A stretch of 64,000 nucleotides of DNA from Neobacillus rhizophilus (GCF_018343535.1 NZ_JAGYPF010000004.1:207666-271665), one strand, 5' to 3'. Counted from the first letter of the stretch, positions 8,348-18,934 are shown. Numbers and translations are program-made. The notes: generated by a model not told the origin, from the sequence alone.

Positions 8348-9310
8348 ATGAGAAAAATAATGTATACAGCGTTAGCACTTGTGATTGTTGGAGTAATAGG
8401 TGTGATTATGTCGATCAACACATCAGGCGTAGAGGCATTTACATTCAGTTCTGTAGATGTTCATGAAAAGAAAGATGTTTCAGCAAAAGACATTAGTAAT
8501 ATTATCATTGACTCTCCAACGGTGGATGTAAAGGTTCAGCCTACGAGTGGAAATAAGATTGAAGCTGATTTTTCAGGAAAGGTAGGGAAAAAGAGTAAAG
8601 ATTTATATAAGTTAGATATTGACGAAGATGGTGATACAGTTACAATCACTATGGAAAAGGAAAATAAGTTTCAATTTATGATGTTCAATTTTACAAAAGT
8701 AAGCCTTAATGTCAAAGTACCTGAAAAAGTTTATCATTCTATTGAAATAGCCGCAGCATCAGCTGATATTTCCCTAGATAAAATGGAAGCCAAAAAATTA
8801 GCAATCGAGACACAATCGGGTGATATAGATGTCAGAGATGCAGCGATTGAGGACACTCTCACACTTAAAGCTTCAAGTGGAGATATCATTGCAAAGGATA
8901 ATCGTGCAAATCGACTAAGTATTGAATCAAGTAGTGGAGATATAAGGATAAACGATCATGAAGCCAAGGAGGTAGAATTATTTACTAGCAGCGGTGACAT
9001 TGTTTCTGATTATCTCGTTTCGGAAAATATCAAAATGAATACCTCTTCTGGTGATATTTTTGTAAAAACGAAAGAAATGAAAGGGAATGTAGCGTTGGAA
9101 TCGAGCAGTGGAGATATCGACGTAAGTTTCACAAACCCCGCCAATTCAATGAAAGTTGATTACAAAAGTAGTTCAGGTGACGGAACAGCGAATATAGATA
9201 AAATGAATTACTCCGAAAAATCGGAACATCGGATTGTTGGCCAGATCGGAGACGGTAATTTAAAGTTAACTGCAAGAACAAGTTCGGGCGATTTTAAAGT
9301 GACAGACTGA
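8348..9310 (+). CDS. DUF4097-family beta-helical repeat protein (putative adhesin)
   Basis: 320 residues. An N-terminal hydrophobic segment (about 6-24) is a signal or anchor. The rest is a beta-strand repeat protein with at least eight SSGD-type turns (SSGDI, SSGDF and QSGDI variants) spaced about 18-25 residues apart, the hallmark of DUF4097 proteins such as LiaG-like proteins. Probably located on the outer face of the membrane. It follows the DUF1700-like gene by 3 bases. DUF4097 proteins accompany LiaRS-like envelope stress systems, matching the NarL-type pair alongside. No sortase motif is present. Confidence 0.82.
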   Translation: MRKIMYTALALVIVGVIGVIMSINTSGVEAFTFSSVDVHEKKDVSAKDISNIIIDSPTVDVKVQPTSGNKIEADFSGKVGKKSKDLYKLDIDEDGDTVTITMEKENKFQFMMFNFTKVSLNVKVPEKVYHSIEIAAASADISLDKMEAKKLAIETQSGDIDVRDAAIEDTLTLKASSGDIIAKDNRANRLSIESSSGDIRINDHEAKEVELFTSSGDIVSDYLVSENIKMNTSSGDIFVKTKEMKGNVALESSSGDIDVSFTNPANSMKVDYKSSSGDGTANIDKMNYSEKSEHRIVGQIGDGNLKLTARTSSGDFKVTD

Positions 9311-9384
9311 TTGTTTATTAACTTACGTATCTTCCATTATCAAAGTTTTCGAAAGGAAAATGGCGTCGAGCTTGTGGAGGAAAG

Positions 9385-9428
9385 ACCGAAAAGGAAGCCA
9401 CTATTAATAAAGTGGCTTCCTTTTCGGT
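9385..9428. terminator. Strong bidirectional terminator
   Basis: An 18-bp perfect stem: ACCGAAAAGGAAGCCACT (9385-9402) pairs with the arm at 9411-9428. It separates the DUF4097 gene from the convergent HD-GYP gene, whose stop codon begins at 9429. Confidence 0.88.
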
Positions 9429-10358
9429 TCATGGTGATTTAACTAGAGTCGTTAGCTTCATAGTTTCCATTTTTTGTTTGTTAAACAAACTAAGAAACGC
9501 ATCAACTACTTGAGGATCAAATTGCGTCCCTTTATTTTGCCGGATTACATGAAGAGTGTGTTCTAAATCAAACTCATTCCTATAAACACGTCGGGACATC
9601 ATGGCATCAAAAGTATCAGCAACTGCGATTATTCGAGCGTATAAAGGGATTTCATTGCCTTTTAATCCGGCTGGGTAACCATTGCCGTCAAATCTTTCAT
9701 GGTGATATAAAACAATATCTAAAGTACCGTTTTTCTCAAAACGCTTAACGTGTTTAAGCATATCATATCCAATGACTGGGTGTGACTTTATAATCTTATA
9801 TTCGTCGTCTGTTAATTCCATTGGCTTGGTCAAGATTTGTTCAGGGATACCAATCTTTCCAATATCGTGCAATAATCCCCCTGTGCGAATGATCTGACAA
9901 ACATCCTTAGAAAGATTCATCTTTTCTGCTATTTGCATAGCGTATCTCGATACATTTTCAGAATGGTCATAAGTATAAGGGTCTCTAGAATCCAGAGCCT
10001 TGACGAGAGAGGTAATTATATCTAGACTCTTTTGTTTCACTCTTTGAACATAGGTTATCATAGCTGCTGAAATAAACGTCATAAATAGATAGCTCACTAG
10101 ATAAATAAAAAAGAGACTCTCTTCTGCACGCGGGACGAATTGAAATCTTGAAGTAGTTACTAAAATGGTAAAAACAACCAAATATACAGGTTTATTATAA
10201 AATCCAAAACCTAAAAAAATGACAGAAATATTATAAAGAATAAAAAAATTATCATTATGGAAGACAATGGTGATGAATAAACTCAATAATAAAAATATAA
10301 AAAAAGCATATCGGTAAAATTTATAATGATTAGACCATTTATCTAAGATATTTAACAT
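9429..10358 (-). CDS. HD-GYP domain protein with membrane N-terminus
   Basis: About 309 residues. The first about 110 residues contain four or five hydrophobic helices. From about 120 there is an HD-GYP domain with YTYDHSENVSRYA, GGLLHDIGKIGIP (HD pair), HHERFDGNGYPAGLKG (the HHE...GNGYP signature) and IPLYARIIAVADTFDAM. The motif residues for metal-dependent phosphodiesterase activity, usually against cyclic di-GMP, appear intact. ATG at 10358 was chosen over the one at 10370 because GGAGG lies 6 bases upstream of it. No GGDEF gene is nearby. Single-gene unit. Confidence 0.88.
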   Translation of the reverse strand: MLNILDKWSNHYKFYRYAFFIFLLLSLFITIVFHNDNFFILYNISVIFLGFGFYNKPVYLVVFTILVTTSRFQFVPRAEESLFFIYLVSYLFMTFISAAMITYVQRVKQKSLDIITSLVKALDSRDPYTYDHSENVSRYAMQIAEKMNLSKDVCQIIRTGGLLHDIGKIGIPEQILTKPMELTDDEYKIIKSHPVIGYDMLKHVKRFEKNGTLDIVLYHHERFDGNGYPAGLKGNEIPLYARIIAVADTFDAMMSRRVYRNEFDLEHTLHVIRQNKGTQFDPQVVDAFLSLFNKQKMETMKLTTLVKSP

Positions 10359-10672
10359 TGCACCCTCCATTTAAAAAACAAAATGGAATAAAGATTCCTT
10401 GTTAAGAGTATCATAATATTTTCCAAATGGTGATTTTTACCGAATAGCAAGTTTTTTAAAATGATTCAGACATATTGGCGCTTACAAAAGTTATCGTTTT
10501 TGTAAATAAAGAGTCGCATTCTTATAGATTAAAGTCTTTTTTTACAAGCTGACTAAAACAACCCGCTCCTCTGTTTCTTCAAGAATAACTTCCATTGTCC
10601 TTAAATATAATGGATTGGATGGCTGAAAATGGCCCTTTACTAAAATCCCTTAAATGAATGGGAGGGATGTTC

Positions 10673-12514
10673 TTGTTTAAAGAGAGTATAGACCCTTATT
10701 TGCATGTTCGCTATGCGAAGAATCCTGTTTATACCCCTGATGGTCAAAAGCTTAGCTTTATTGCCGATTATACGGGCATACCACAGGTTTGGGAACTCAA
10801 TCGTGGGGAAGAATGGCCTGCTCAAATTTCTTTTACAAAAGAAAGAATTACCTTTGTTGGACTTGTTAAGGGCACTTCTGACCGGATTATTGGGATGGAT
10901 GTGGGCGGAAATGAAAATCAGCAGTTGTTCTTACTCAAGGAGGATGGGAAACTAATCGGACTGACAAAATCACCAAATCATGTTCATCGATATGGAGGCA
11001 GCTCCCCGGATGGAAAATGGATTGTCTGGTCAAGCAATCGCCGAAATCTAGCATTTTTTGATATTTATATTCAAAGTCTAGAAACACTGGAATTTCATCC
11101 TTTGTTAACTGGAGATGGCCTTTTTACAGCAGTGGAATGGTCTCCTGATGGGAAATCATTATTAGTCCAAAAGACAAATTCTCCCCTGGATAATGATTTA
11201 GGCGTACTCGATCTGGCAACAGGGTCTGTTGATTGGATAACAGAGCATAAAGGAGAAGCGAGTTTCAGAGAAGTCCATTTTAACCAGGATGGGGATCATA
11301 TCTATGTATTAACTAATAAAGATAGCGAATTTTTCGGGCTAGCACTTATCCATATAAAAACCAAGCATTTTGTGTGGCTAGAGCAAGGAAATTGGGATTT
11401 TGAAGAACTCGAAATGAATAATGATAAAAATTTGTTAGCCTTTTGCGTAAATGAGGGTGGAGTATCCAGGGGCGTACTTTTAGACATCAACCGAAGTTAC
11501 CTGTATTCGTGGAAAACGCCGACTGGAATCATAAAAGATTTAAAATTTTCCCCTGATAGCAAGAAATTGGCCTATGTTTTTAATGGCCCGGCATATCCAT
11601 CTGATATTTGGGAGCTAGATTTAGAAAGCATACAGCCGGAGAGACTTACCTATGTTTCCCGTTCCCCAATACTGCAAGATAAATTAGTTGAGCCAGAGCT
11701 TATAAGTTATCGCTCATTTGATAATCTTGAAATTCCAGCATTTTTTTATAAACCAAAGATTACAACTGAAAAATTTCCGTTAGTCATTGTCATTCACGGC
11801 GGCCCTGAGAGCCAGTCTCGTGCTGTTTACAACCCTGTTGTACAATATTTAATCGGTAAAGGGTATGCGGTGTGCACACCAAATATCCGTGGGAGTACAG
11901 GTTATGGAAAAACGTTCACGAAATTAGATGATGTACGAAAAAGAATGGATGCTCTGAAGGATATAGTTTTTTTAGTTGAATGGCTAAAGGTGAATGGGAA
12001 CATCGATTCTAATAGGATAGGAATAATGGGAGGCAGCTATGGAGGATTTATGGTCCTTGCAGCCATCAGCCACTATCCACAGCTATGGTCTGCCGCGATT
12101 GATATTGTGGGTATGTCGAGCCTTAGAACATTCCTGGAAACTACCCATCCTTGGCGTAAGAAGCTTAGGGAAGCGGAATACGGAACGATTGAAAGAGATG
12201 GAGACTTTTTTGATAAAATTGATCCATTGAATCATGCAAATCGGATAACCACTCCGTTATTGGTGATTCATGGGGAAGGTGACCCTCGTGTCCATATTAA
12301 AGAATCCGAGCAAATCGTCAATAAATTGAAGGGAAAACAACACCCTGTTGACTTTATTCGCTTCGACGATGAAGGCCATACGATTTCAAAGCTAAAAAAC
12401 AAAGAAATTGCCTACAAGGCAATCGTAGAATTTCTTGAACAATGTTTTGGAATCGAAGACAAAAGAAGCAGGGGATTTAAAAGGAGTCGGGAATATCCTT
12501 TCTTCTTTGATTGA
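10673..12514 (+). CDS. S9-family prolyl oligopeptidase / acylaminoacyl-peptidase-like
   Basis: About 613 residues. The N-terminal half is a beta-propeller with WD40/TolB-like repeats (SPDGKWIVWSSN, SPDGKSLLV, SPDSKKLAYV). The C-terminal alpha/beta-hydrolase domain has the nucleophile Ser455 in GGSYGGF, Asp537 in GEGDPRVH and His569 in DEGHTI, a complete triad. It begins HGGPESQSR like other S9C enzymes. Start: GGAGGG at 10661 best positions the TTG at 10673; in-frame ATGs at 10658 and 10667 are too close to it. No signal peptide, so cytosolic turnover of peptides is expected. Confidence 0.88.
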   Translation: MFKESIDPYLHVRYAKNPVYTPDGQKLSFIADYTGIPQVWELNRGEEWPAQISFTKERITFVGLVKGTSDRIIGMDVGGNENQQLFLLKEDGKLIGLTKSPNHVHRYGGSSPDGKWIVWSSNRRNLAFFDIYIQSLETLEFHPLLTGDGLFTAVEWSPDGKSLLVQKTNSPLDNDLGVLDLATGSVDWITEHKGEASFREVHFNQDGDHIYVLTNKDSEFFGLALIHIKTKHFVWLEQGNWDFEELEMNNDKNLLAFCVNEGGVSRGVLLDINRSYLYSWKTPTGIIKDLKFSPDSKKLAYVFNGPAYPSDIWELDLESIQPERLTYVSRSPILQDKLVEPELISYRSFDNLEIPAFFYKPKITTEKFPLVIVIHGGPESQSRAVYNPVVQYLIGKGYAVCTPNIRGSTGYGKTFTKLDDVRKRMDALKDIVFLVEWLKVNGNIDSNRIGIMGGSYGGFMVLAAISHYPQLWSAAIDIVGMSSLRTFLETTHPWRKKLREAEYGTIERDGDFFDKIDPLNHANRITTPLLVIHGEGDPRVHIKESEQIVNKLKGKQHPVDFIRFDDEGHTISKLKNKEIAYKAIVEFLEQCFGIEDKRSRGFKRSREYPFFFD

Positions 12515-12520
12515 ATCTCA

Positions 12521-12560
12521 GGCAAAAAGGACTGACCTAACTTGGTTAGTCCTTTTTGCC
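12521..12560. terminator. Strong bidirectional terminator
   Basis: Arm GGCAAAAAGGACTGACC (12521-12537) pairs with 12544-12560, with one G-T wobble. It has T-runs on both strands. It serves the S9 peptidase gene and the convergent PAP2 gene. Confidence 0.88.
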
Positions 12561-12589
12561 ATGCACATGTATGGCGTATGCCACTTCTG

Positions 12590-13123
12590 TTACATTAATA
12601 GTAAAGAATAGGATAAACAGCCTGCTAATATTCCAAGGATTGCTCCGAAAACCACGTCGGATGGATAATGAAGGCCTAAGTAAATTCTTGAAACCCCTAC
12701 ACATACACCCACGAGAATCAGAACCAAAGAAAATGTCGGGATCGTTAAGATATAGGGAGTCAATACGGCAAAAATGGCGGTTGTATGACCCGAAGGGAAG
12801 GAATGGTCCTGTAAGGGATTCTCCAGTATATTCGTTTTTTCAATCGTCATATAAGGTCTTTTTCTAGGAAAAAATTCTTTTGCAAGATGGACCGGGATAT
12901 GGCTCGATGCCAAAGCAAGAGCACTGGAAATGGCAAGAAGCCGCGTTTCCCTGGACCATGCAGTTAGAAAAAGCAGAATCGTGCTGATAATCGTAAATCT
13001 CGCTCCTCCGAAATGTGTGATCGTTCGAAAAAAGAGGTTTAACAAATAAAGATGAAAATACCGGTTAATTTTCTGGAAGATTCGACAATCGAACCCGTAA
13101 AGGACATGTATGAATTTGCTCAT
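12590..13123 (-). CDS. PAP2-family membrane phosphatase
   Basis: 177 residues with five or six membrane helices. All three PAP2 motifs are present: KEFFPRKRP, FPSGHTT and SRIYLGLHYPSD (catalytic His residues in the second and third). Members dephosphorylate undecaprenyl pyrophosphate, phosphatidic acid or PGP at the outer membrane face. It lies 103 bp downstream of a glycolipid-type glycosyltransferase on the same strand, which hints at lipid headgroup or carrier recycling. The ribosome site GGGGAG is in front of the ATG. Confidence 0.88.
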   Translation of the reverse strand: MSKFIHVLYGFDCRIFQKINRYFHLYLLNLFFRTITHFGGARFTIISTILLFLTAWSRETRLLAISSALALASSHIPVHLAKEFFPRKRPYMTIEKTNILENPLQDHSFPSGHTTAIFAVLTPYILTIPTFSLVLILVGVCVGVSRIYLGLHYPSDVVFGAILGILAGCLSYSLLLM

Positions 13124-13226
13124 GCTCGGCTCCCCTTATAAGTAAAATTCCCACTTCAATCCAAAACCCAAACATGGGGTTTCCTCCATTATAAAGGGAA
13201 AACGGCTAGTTTTTATGAAACTGGTG

Positions 13227-14402
13227 TTAAGAATAAATTAAGAATTGTAAATTGTCCTTTTCGGTTGGCTCTTCAGGTTTAAATGATGCATAAGAACCGT
13301 CCCCATGCCTCAATATCAATGTCAGGATGTCTTCGGCGGCGGTTGCATGGATAAATTTTCTTTGGGAGTTTATTATTTTGTTGAGTTTTTCACCATTATT
13401 TTCGAGTAGGTTCGTTACAGTACGTCTAATTTCCTTTGGGTTTTTGCAAACTACTCCCAAATTGAAGATTTCGGCGAAGGCTGGATTATCCTCTTCTTGA
13501 CCTGGCAAAGCCCCTGTAATGATAAGCGGTGTATTGGCAGCAATAGCTTCAAACATGACATTGGGGCTTCCCCTGGTAAAAGCAATATCAGATTGCAGCA
13601 TTAAATCTTGAATGTTTTTCGTGAACCCATAAATCTCAACTCGATCACCATATTGGGGCATAAGTGCTCTCGCTAGCTTTGCTTTAAGTTTTTCATTTCT
13701 TCCCGCTACAATTTTTACCGTACAATTGAAATGATTAAGGAGGCTTTTCGCTATATTCTCCATGTTTCCTACACCTTCACCGCCGCTCATGATCAAACAT
13801 TTTAAGGGATTTTCTTTTCTATAGAGTTCAGGTTGTGGATGGCTCTTTCGGAAAAAGCGAGATCGGACTGGAAATCCTATTACCCTTATCTTCTTAAGCG
13901 GAATCCCAAATTCAATACACTTAAATTGGGCTTCAAACGTGGGACAAATAATGGTTTCTGCCCGCTTATCCAGCCATAGAGGGGAAATGTTTACAAGGTC
14001 AGCAATTAAGGTAATGAAAGGGATCTTTACCTTTTGCTTCTCTAGGATGCTCAAGATAGAGCCATTAAAATTGGGATGAACTGATAAAATCATATCGGGC
14101 TTTATTTCGTCGAGGATTTTAAGAAAATGATCTTTAATAAGTCCTTCAAAAAAATGGTTTACGATGGAAGGTTTTTCAGCTGATAGTTTCCAGATCATTT
14201 TCCATAGTGTTTCGGAATTTCTTGTGAGGGGACCATAAGCTCCACCGATTTTTGACAGTAATGGTTTGCCAAGCGAAAACCCATCCACAACGTGAATTTT
14301 TACTCCATTGAAAGATTTGACCTTTTCACACAGTGCTTCTGTTATACTTTTATGACCATGGCCTGTATGATCTGATGAAATAATCAATAATGTCTTATCC
14401 AT
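13227..14402 (-). CDS. MGDG-synthase/MurG-like glycosyltransferase (GT28 type)
   Basis: 391 residues. The N-terminus (LLIISSDHTGHGHKSITEAL) matches the MGDG synthase N-terminal domain. The C-terminal GT28 domain has SGGEGVGNMENIAKSL and the donor-binding RGSPNVMFEAIAANTPLI...GQEEDNP region. It probably transfers a sugar from a UDP or GDP donor to diacylglycerol or a related lipid, like UgtP. The last about 28 residues (RHGDGSYAS and beyond) are encoded by a copy of the 29-bp dispersed repeat at 13284-13312 plus a short tail, so the C-terminus has been extended or replaced. The ribosome site is weak (AAGGGC). Confidence 0.85.
   Translation of the reverse strand: MDKTLLIISSDHTGHGHKSITEALCEKVKSFNGVKIHVVDGFSLGKPLLSKIGGAYGPLTRNSETLWKMIWKLSAEKPSIVNHFFEGLIKDHFLKILDEIKPDMILSVHPNFNGSILSILEKQKVKIPFITLIADLVNISPLWLDKRAETIICPTFEAQFKCIEFGIPLKKIRVIGFPVRSRFFRKSHPQPELYRKENPLKCLIMSGGEGVGNMENIAKSLLNHFNCTVKIVAGRNEKLKAKLARALMPQYGDRVEIYGFTKNIQDLMLQSDIAFTRGSPNVMFEAIAANTPLIITGALPGQEEDNPAFAEIFNLGVVCKNPKEIRRTVTNLLENNGEKLNKIINSQRKFIHATAAEDILTLILRHGDGSYASFKPEEPTEKDNLQFLIYS
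13284..13312 (-). repeat. 29-bp GGGGACGGTTCT repeat inside a coding sequence
   Basis: Reads TGATGCA at 13284-13290, then TAAGAACCGTCCCCATG, then CCTCA: one base different from the perfect-ended form of the element. It lies within the 3' part of the glycosyltransferase gene and is translated as part of RHGDGSYAS. Confidence 0.85.
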
Positions 14403-14497
14403 AGTATCAGCCCTTTTTAAGTTTTTTTATAGTTCGTACTATGAGTACTGACACCTACGTAAAGAAATATGAAAAGAAAGAAGATATGAAAATAGCA

Positions 14498-14523
14498 AAC
14501 AAGACGGAAGTACCCGTCTTGTT
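14498..14523 (-). terminator. Terminator of the small lipoprotein gene
   Basis: AACAAGACGG (14498-14507) pairs with CCGTCTTGTT (14514-14523), just downstream of the minus-strand lipoprotein stop. The T-tract on the minus strand is weak. Confidence 0.65.
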
Positions 14524-14541
14524 CCATCTTTTTCTTCCTGC

Positions 14542-14712
14542 TTATTGACCAGACTTGCCATCTTCATTTTGTGATCCATCATCTTGGGAACCATCGTCGG
14601 TTTGTTCAGTGTTCGTATCATCTGTTTTTGAACTGGTATCTGAGCATGCTGTTGCAACTCCGAGTAACATTAATGCTGACATCAAAGCAAATAACCATTT
14701 TTTGAATTTCAT
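14542..14712 (-). CDS. Small acidic lipoprotein, 56 aa
   Basis: ATG at 14712 preceded by a near-perfect AAGGAGG. The product begins MKFKKWLFALMSALMLLGVA and then TACSDT, a signal peptide with lipobox-like ATAC, so Cys23 would be lipidated after cleavage. The remaining 33 residues are a low-complexity Asp/Ser/Thr/Gln/Gly tail (DDGSQDDGSQNEDGKSGQ). A terminator follows. No family recognised; such short lipoproteins are common in Bacillaceae and may act as surface spacers. Function not assigned. Confidence 0.8.
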   Translation of the reverse strand: MKFKKWLFALMSALMLLGVATACSDTSSKTDDTNTEQTDDGSQDDGSQNEDGKSGQ

Positions 14713-14934
14713 CTTTCTTCCTCCTTGAATGTTGCATTTTTTATTACAGTCTTATCATACAAGCATTTGAGGAAAAAAAGAGGCGATTTTCCAATTCTTA
14801 ACATGAATTAACCGTATCTATAAACGGCTTTAATAGTTTCTATTTAAAATTTACTTATAATTTACGAAACTGGATTTTTGGTTAATTTTCTTTTTTATAA
14901 CTTCTTACTATAAATGTTTTTCTTCGACATAAGT

Positions 14935-14963
14935 TTGTGGTAAAACTCCTATTCCGATATAAT
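14935..14963 (+). promoter_or_regulatory. Probable sigma-A promoter of the RpiR-type regulator
   Basis: TTGTGG (14935-14940), a 17-base spacer, then TATAAT (14958-14963), about 47 bases before the ATG at 15011. The -10 is perfect and the -35 partial. The region 14713-14934 is AT-rich and holds nothing else I can support. Confidence 0.55.
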
Positions 14964-15010
14964 GAAAACTATTGATAGCAAGGGCTTCATCGAGTGAGAG
15001 TGGGTAAAAT

Positions 15011-15784
15011 ATGATTGATATCAGTAAAATTGTTCAAGGGAAAAATTTAACCGAAATAGATGTCCAGATTGTGCAATTTATCATTGAAAATATCGACACT
15101 GTTTTGCAAATGGGCGTACGGAAAATAGCAAAAGAAAATTTCACTTCTCCAGCAACTGTCATCCGTCTGTCCAAAAAATTAGGCTATACCGGATTTGTCG
15201 ATATGTATTATCAGCTTCTGCCGCTTGTCAAAAAAGCAGATTTACCGCAAAGCGGCGTGATGGAGGATTTTTTGGAAATTAGTGAGAAGGATTTTCTCGA
15301 CCATAATTCGCTGGGAGATTTCCAATCCTTTATACACAATGTACTAAACCTTAAGCAAAGCTATATTTTTATTTACGCCACCGGATTTTCCGCCATTGCA
15401 GCAGAATATTTGTATAAAAAATTATTGGTTTTGGGCAGAAAAACAATTTTTGCAAGCGGAACTGATTCGGTTGGCGTATTCGAAAATAATTTGGAAGATA
15501 TCGGGGCCTTAGTCGTCATTTCCAAATCAGGTGAAACACAGCTAATTATCGATAAATTACAAGCAGCCAAAGAGCATCAGATTTTTACGGTGTCATTCAC
15601 AAAAGAAACAGACAATCGGATCGCAGAGCTTTCCGATTTGAATTTTAAAATCATTGACCACAGCAAACTGGACGATCGAAATATGCTGCCAAACAGCTTT
15701 TTTCCGAGTCTTATGCTGATGTTTGAATTTATCATCAAGCAGTATGTTGAAACGATTTTGACTAAAAAAGACAGCAACGAGTGA
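15011..15784 (+). CDS. glvR: RpiR/MurR-family regulator, GlvR-like
   Basis: 257 residues. An N-terminal RpiR HTH domain (about 1-77, KIAKENFTSPATVIRLSKKLGYTGF) is followed by a SIS sugar-phosphate-binding domain (about 105-235, with ATGFSAIAAEY and VISKSGETQ). It sits directly upstream of a maltose-type PTS gene and a GH4 phosphoglucosidase, as GlvR does with the glv genes in B. subtilis. It probably activates them in response to phosphorylated disaccharide. A hairpin terminator lies between it and the transporter gene. The symbol is by analogy. Confidence 0.85.
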   Translation: MIDISKIVQGKNLTEIDVQIVQFIIENIDTVLQMGVRKIAKENFTSPATVIRLSKKLGYTGFVDMYYQLLPLVKKADLPQSGVMEDFLEISEKDFLDHNSLGDFQSFIHNVLNLKQSYIFIYATGFSAIAAEYLYKKLLVLGRKTIFASGTDSVGVFENNLEDIGALVVISKSGETQLIIDKLQAAKEHQIFTVSFTKETDNRIAELSDLNFKIIDHSKLDDRNMLPNSFFPSLMLMFEFIIKQYVETILTKKDSNE

Positions 15785-15816
15785 AACGTGTTTCAATATG
15801 TGAAACACGTTTTTTA
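15785..15816 (+). terminator. Terminator between regulator and PTS gene
   Basis: AACGTGTTTC (15785-15794) pairs perfectly with GAAACACGTT (15802-15811), followed by TTTTT. It starts right at the regulator's stop codon, so the PTS gene probably has its own promoter in 15817-15912. Confidence 0.8.
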
Positions 15817-15912
15817 TCTTGTAGAATCTATCGACTATGAAACGGTTACATTGTATTCTAAACCTGTCGACGAAAAGAATACAAAAACACACATACAGGA
15901 GGGGAAGGCAAA

Positions 15913-17514
15913 ATGAAAGCGAAAGTCATGGATGGCATGCAGCGCTTTTCAAAAGCGATGTTCATTCCGGTACTTATTTTGCCGATTGCGGGTATTTTAA
16001 TTGCCCTGGGAAATTTACTAACCAATCAAAGACTATTAGAAGTCATCCCATTTTTAAATAATCCGATTACGACCGGTTTTGGAACAATTTTAACAGGATC
16101 ATTGGTTTCGATTCTTGGTAACTTGGGACTTATTTTCTGTGTCGGGATCACGGTCGGTTTAGCGAATAAAGAAAAAGCTGTTGCTGGATTTACCGCATTG
16201 TTGGGGTACCTGGTGTTTGTCAATGCGATGAATAAATTTATGCAGCTGAGCGGGGTTCTTTATGAAGGAGAAACCTTGCAAGGGACTGGACAAACTCTTG
16301 TATTAGGTGTGCAAATCCTCGACATGGGTGTGTTCCTTGGACTAATCCTCGGTATCATCACTGCTATGGTCCATAACAAATTTAGTGATACAGAATTCAA
16401 TGGCGCTTTTCAAATTTACGGCGGTTCACGATTTGTCTTTATCGTTCTAATTCCAGTCGTTGTGCTATTATCCATCGCTCTTACATTTATTTGGCCATAT
16501 TTCCAAACGGGCATTAACAAGCTTGGAACACTGATTAACCACAGCGGAAGCTTCGGAATTTTCCTATACGGAGCATTAGAACGTTTGTTAATTCCAACCG
16601 GTCTTCACCACCTTATCTATACACCATTCTTATACACAGAATTGGGCGGCAGTGCTGAAGTTGGCGGCAAAGTATTCGAAGGGGCAAGAAATATTTATTA
16701 TGCGGAAATTGCCGATCCAAGCGTAAAAGAGCTTTCCCCAAGCGTTGTTTGGGATGCGCGCGGTATTTCCAAAATGTTTGGTTTAATCGGTGCATGTTTA
16801 GCCATGTACCACACTGCGAAGCCAGAAAATAAAGCCAAGGTCAAAGCTATTTTGATTCCTGCTGCGGTTACATCTTTTATCGCAGGTGTCACAGAACCAA
16901 TTGAATTTTCATTTATGTTCGTTGCACCATTACTATTTGTGGTTCACGCATGTTTAAGCGGTTTAGCGATGGTAACGTTCCATCTATTTGATGTACGTGC
17001 GATTGGACCAAACGGAATGATTGACTTCTTACTGTTCAATCTACCGCTCGGAATTCAAAAGACACACTGGCCAATGTACATTTTAATCGGATTGATCTTC
17101 TTTGTGATTTATTATGTTGTCTTCCGCTTCTTGATCGTGAAATTTAACTTCAAAACGATTGGAAGAGAAGATGAAGGTAATGAGACGAAATTGTATTCGA
17201 AGAACGATTACAAAGCAAAGAAAAGTGCAGGAACTGCTGGTACTCCTGTGCCGCAGGGAAATGACGGAATTGCCACTGTAATCGTCGATGCTTTGGGTGG
17301 AGCAAGCAATATTAATACAGTCACCAATTGTTATACACGACTTCGCTTAACTCTGGAGCATCCTGAAAGGGTAAATGAAGATGTGTTGAAAAAAGAAACA
17401 GGTGCTAGCGGAGTTATCATCAAAGATAAAAATGTACAGGTTGTTTATGGCTTACAGGTAACGAACATCCGTAAAGCGGTAGACAGCTACTTAGGATTAA
17501 GCACAAACGAATAA
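15913..17514 (+). CDS. malP: PTS alpha-glucoside (maltose) transporter EIICB
   Basis: 533 residues. The EIIC domain (about 1-420) has about ten membrane segments, the LILPIAGILIALGNL opening and the ERLLIPTGLHHLIYTPF motif of the glucose/maltose-type EIIC family. The EIIB domain (about 452-530) holds the phospho-accepting Cys473 in TNCYTRLRLTL. There is no fused EIIA; a separate EIIA gene lies at 19031. It imports and phosphorylates maltose or a related alpha-glucoside to the 6-phosphate. AGGAGGGG precedes the ATG. It heads the operon with the GH4 gene 63 bp downstream. Confidence 0.9.
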   Translation: MKAKVMDGMQRFSKAMFIPVLILPIAGILIALGNLLTNQRLLEVIPFLNNPITTGFGTILTGSLVSILGNLGLIFCVGITVGLANKEKAVAGFTALLGYLVFVNAMNKFMQLSGVLYEGETLQGTGQTLVLGVQILDMGVFLGLILGIITAMVHNKFSDTEFNGAFQIYGGSRFVFIVLIPVVVLLSIALTFIWPYFQTGINKLGTLINHSGSFGIFLYGALERLLIPTGLHHLIYTPFLYTELGGSAEVGGKVFEGARNIYYAEIADPSVKELSPSVVWDARGISKMFGLIGACLAMYHTAKPENKAKVKAILIPAAVTSFIAGVTEPIEFSFMFVAPLLFVVHACLSGLAMVTFHLFDVRAIGPNGMIDFLLFNLPLGIQKTHWPMYILIGLIFFVIYYVVFRFLIVKFNFKTIGREDEGNETKLYSKNDYKAKKSAGTAGTPVPQGNDGIATVIVDALGGASNINTVTNCYTRLRLTLEHPERVNEDVLKKETGASGVIIKDKNVQVVYGLQVTNIRKAVDSYLGLSTNE

Positions 17515-17562
17515 ACATTAACAGATTGAAACCTATAACAACAAAGAGAAGACAGATAATAG

Positions 17563-18903
<1,341 letters not shown>

Positions 18904-18905
18904 AA

Positions 18906-18934
18906 TGATGCATGGGGACGGTTCTCTTGTCTCA
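18906..18934 (+). repeat. 29-bp GGGGACGGTTCT repeat
   Basis: TGATGCATGGGGACGGTTCT followed by CTTGTCTCA, starting 2 bases after the GH4 stop codon. The left end is perfect and the right end carries two changes. Confidence 0.85.

Noticed and set aside
15837..15851. Catabolite-responsive (cre) site ATGAAACGGTTACAT before the maltose PTS gene
   Set aside because: It has the TGAAA, CG and TTACA parts but is one base short of the 14-bp cre core, so CcpA binding is doubtful without experiment.
18906..18934. The 29-bp repeats as insertion-sequence ends
   Set aside because: No transposase lies between any two copies and no target-site duplication was seen, so they are treated as REP-like elements.
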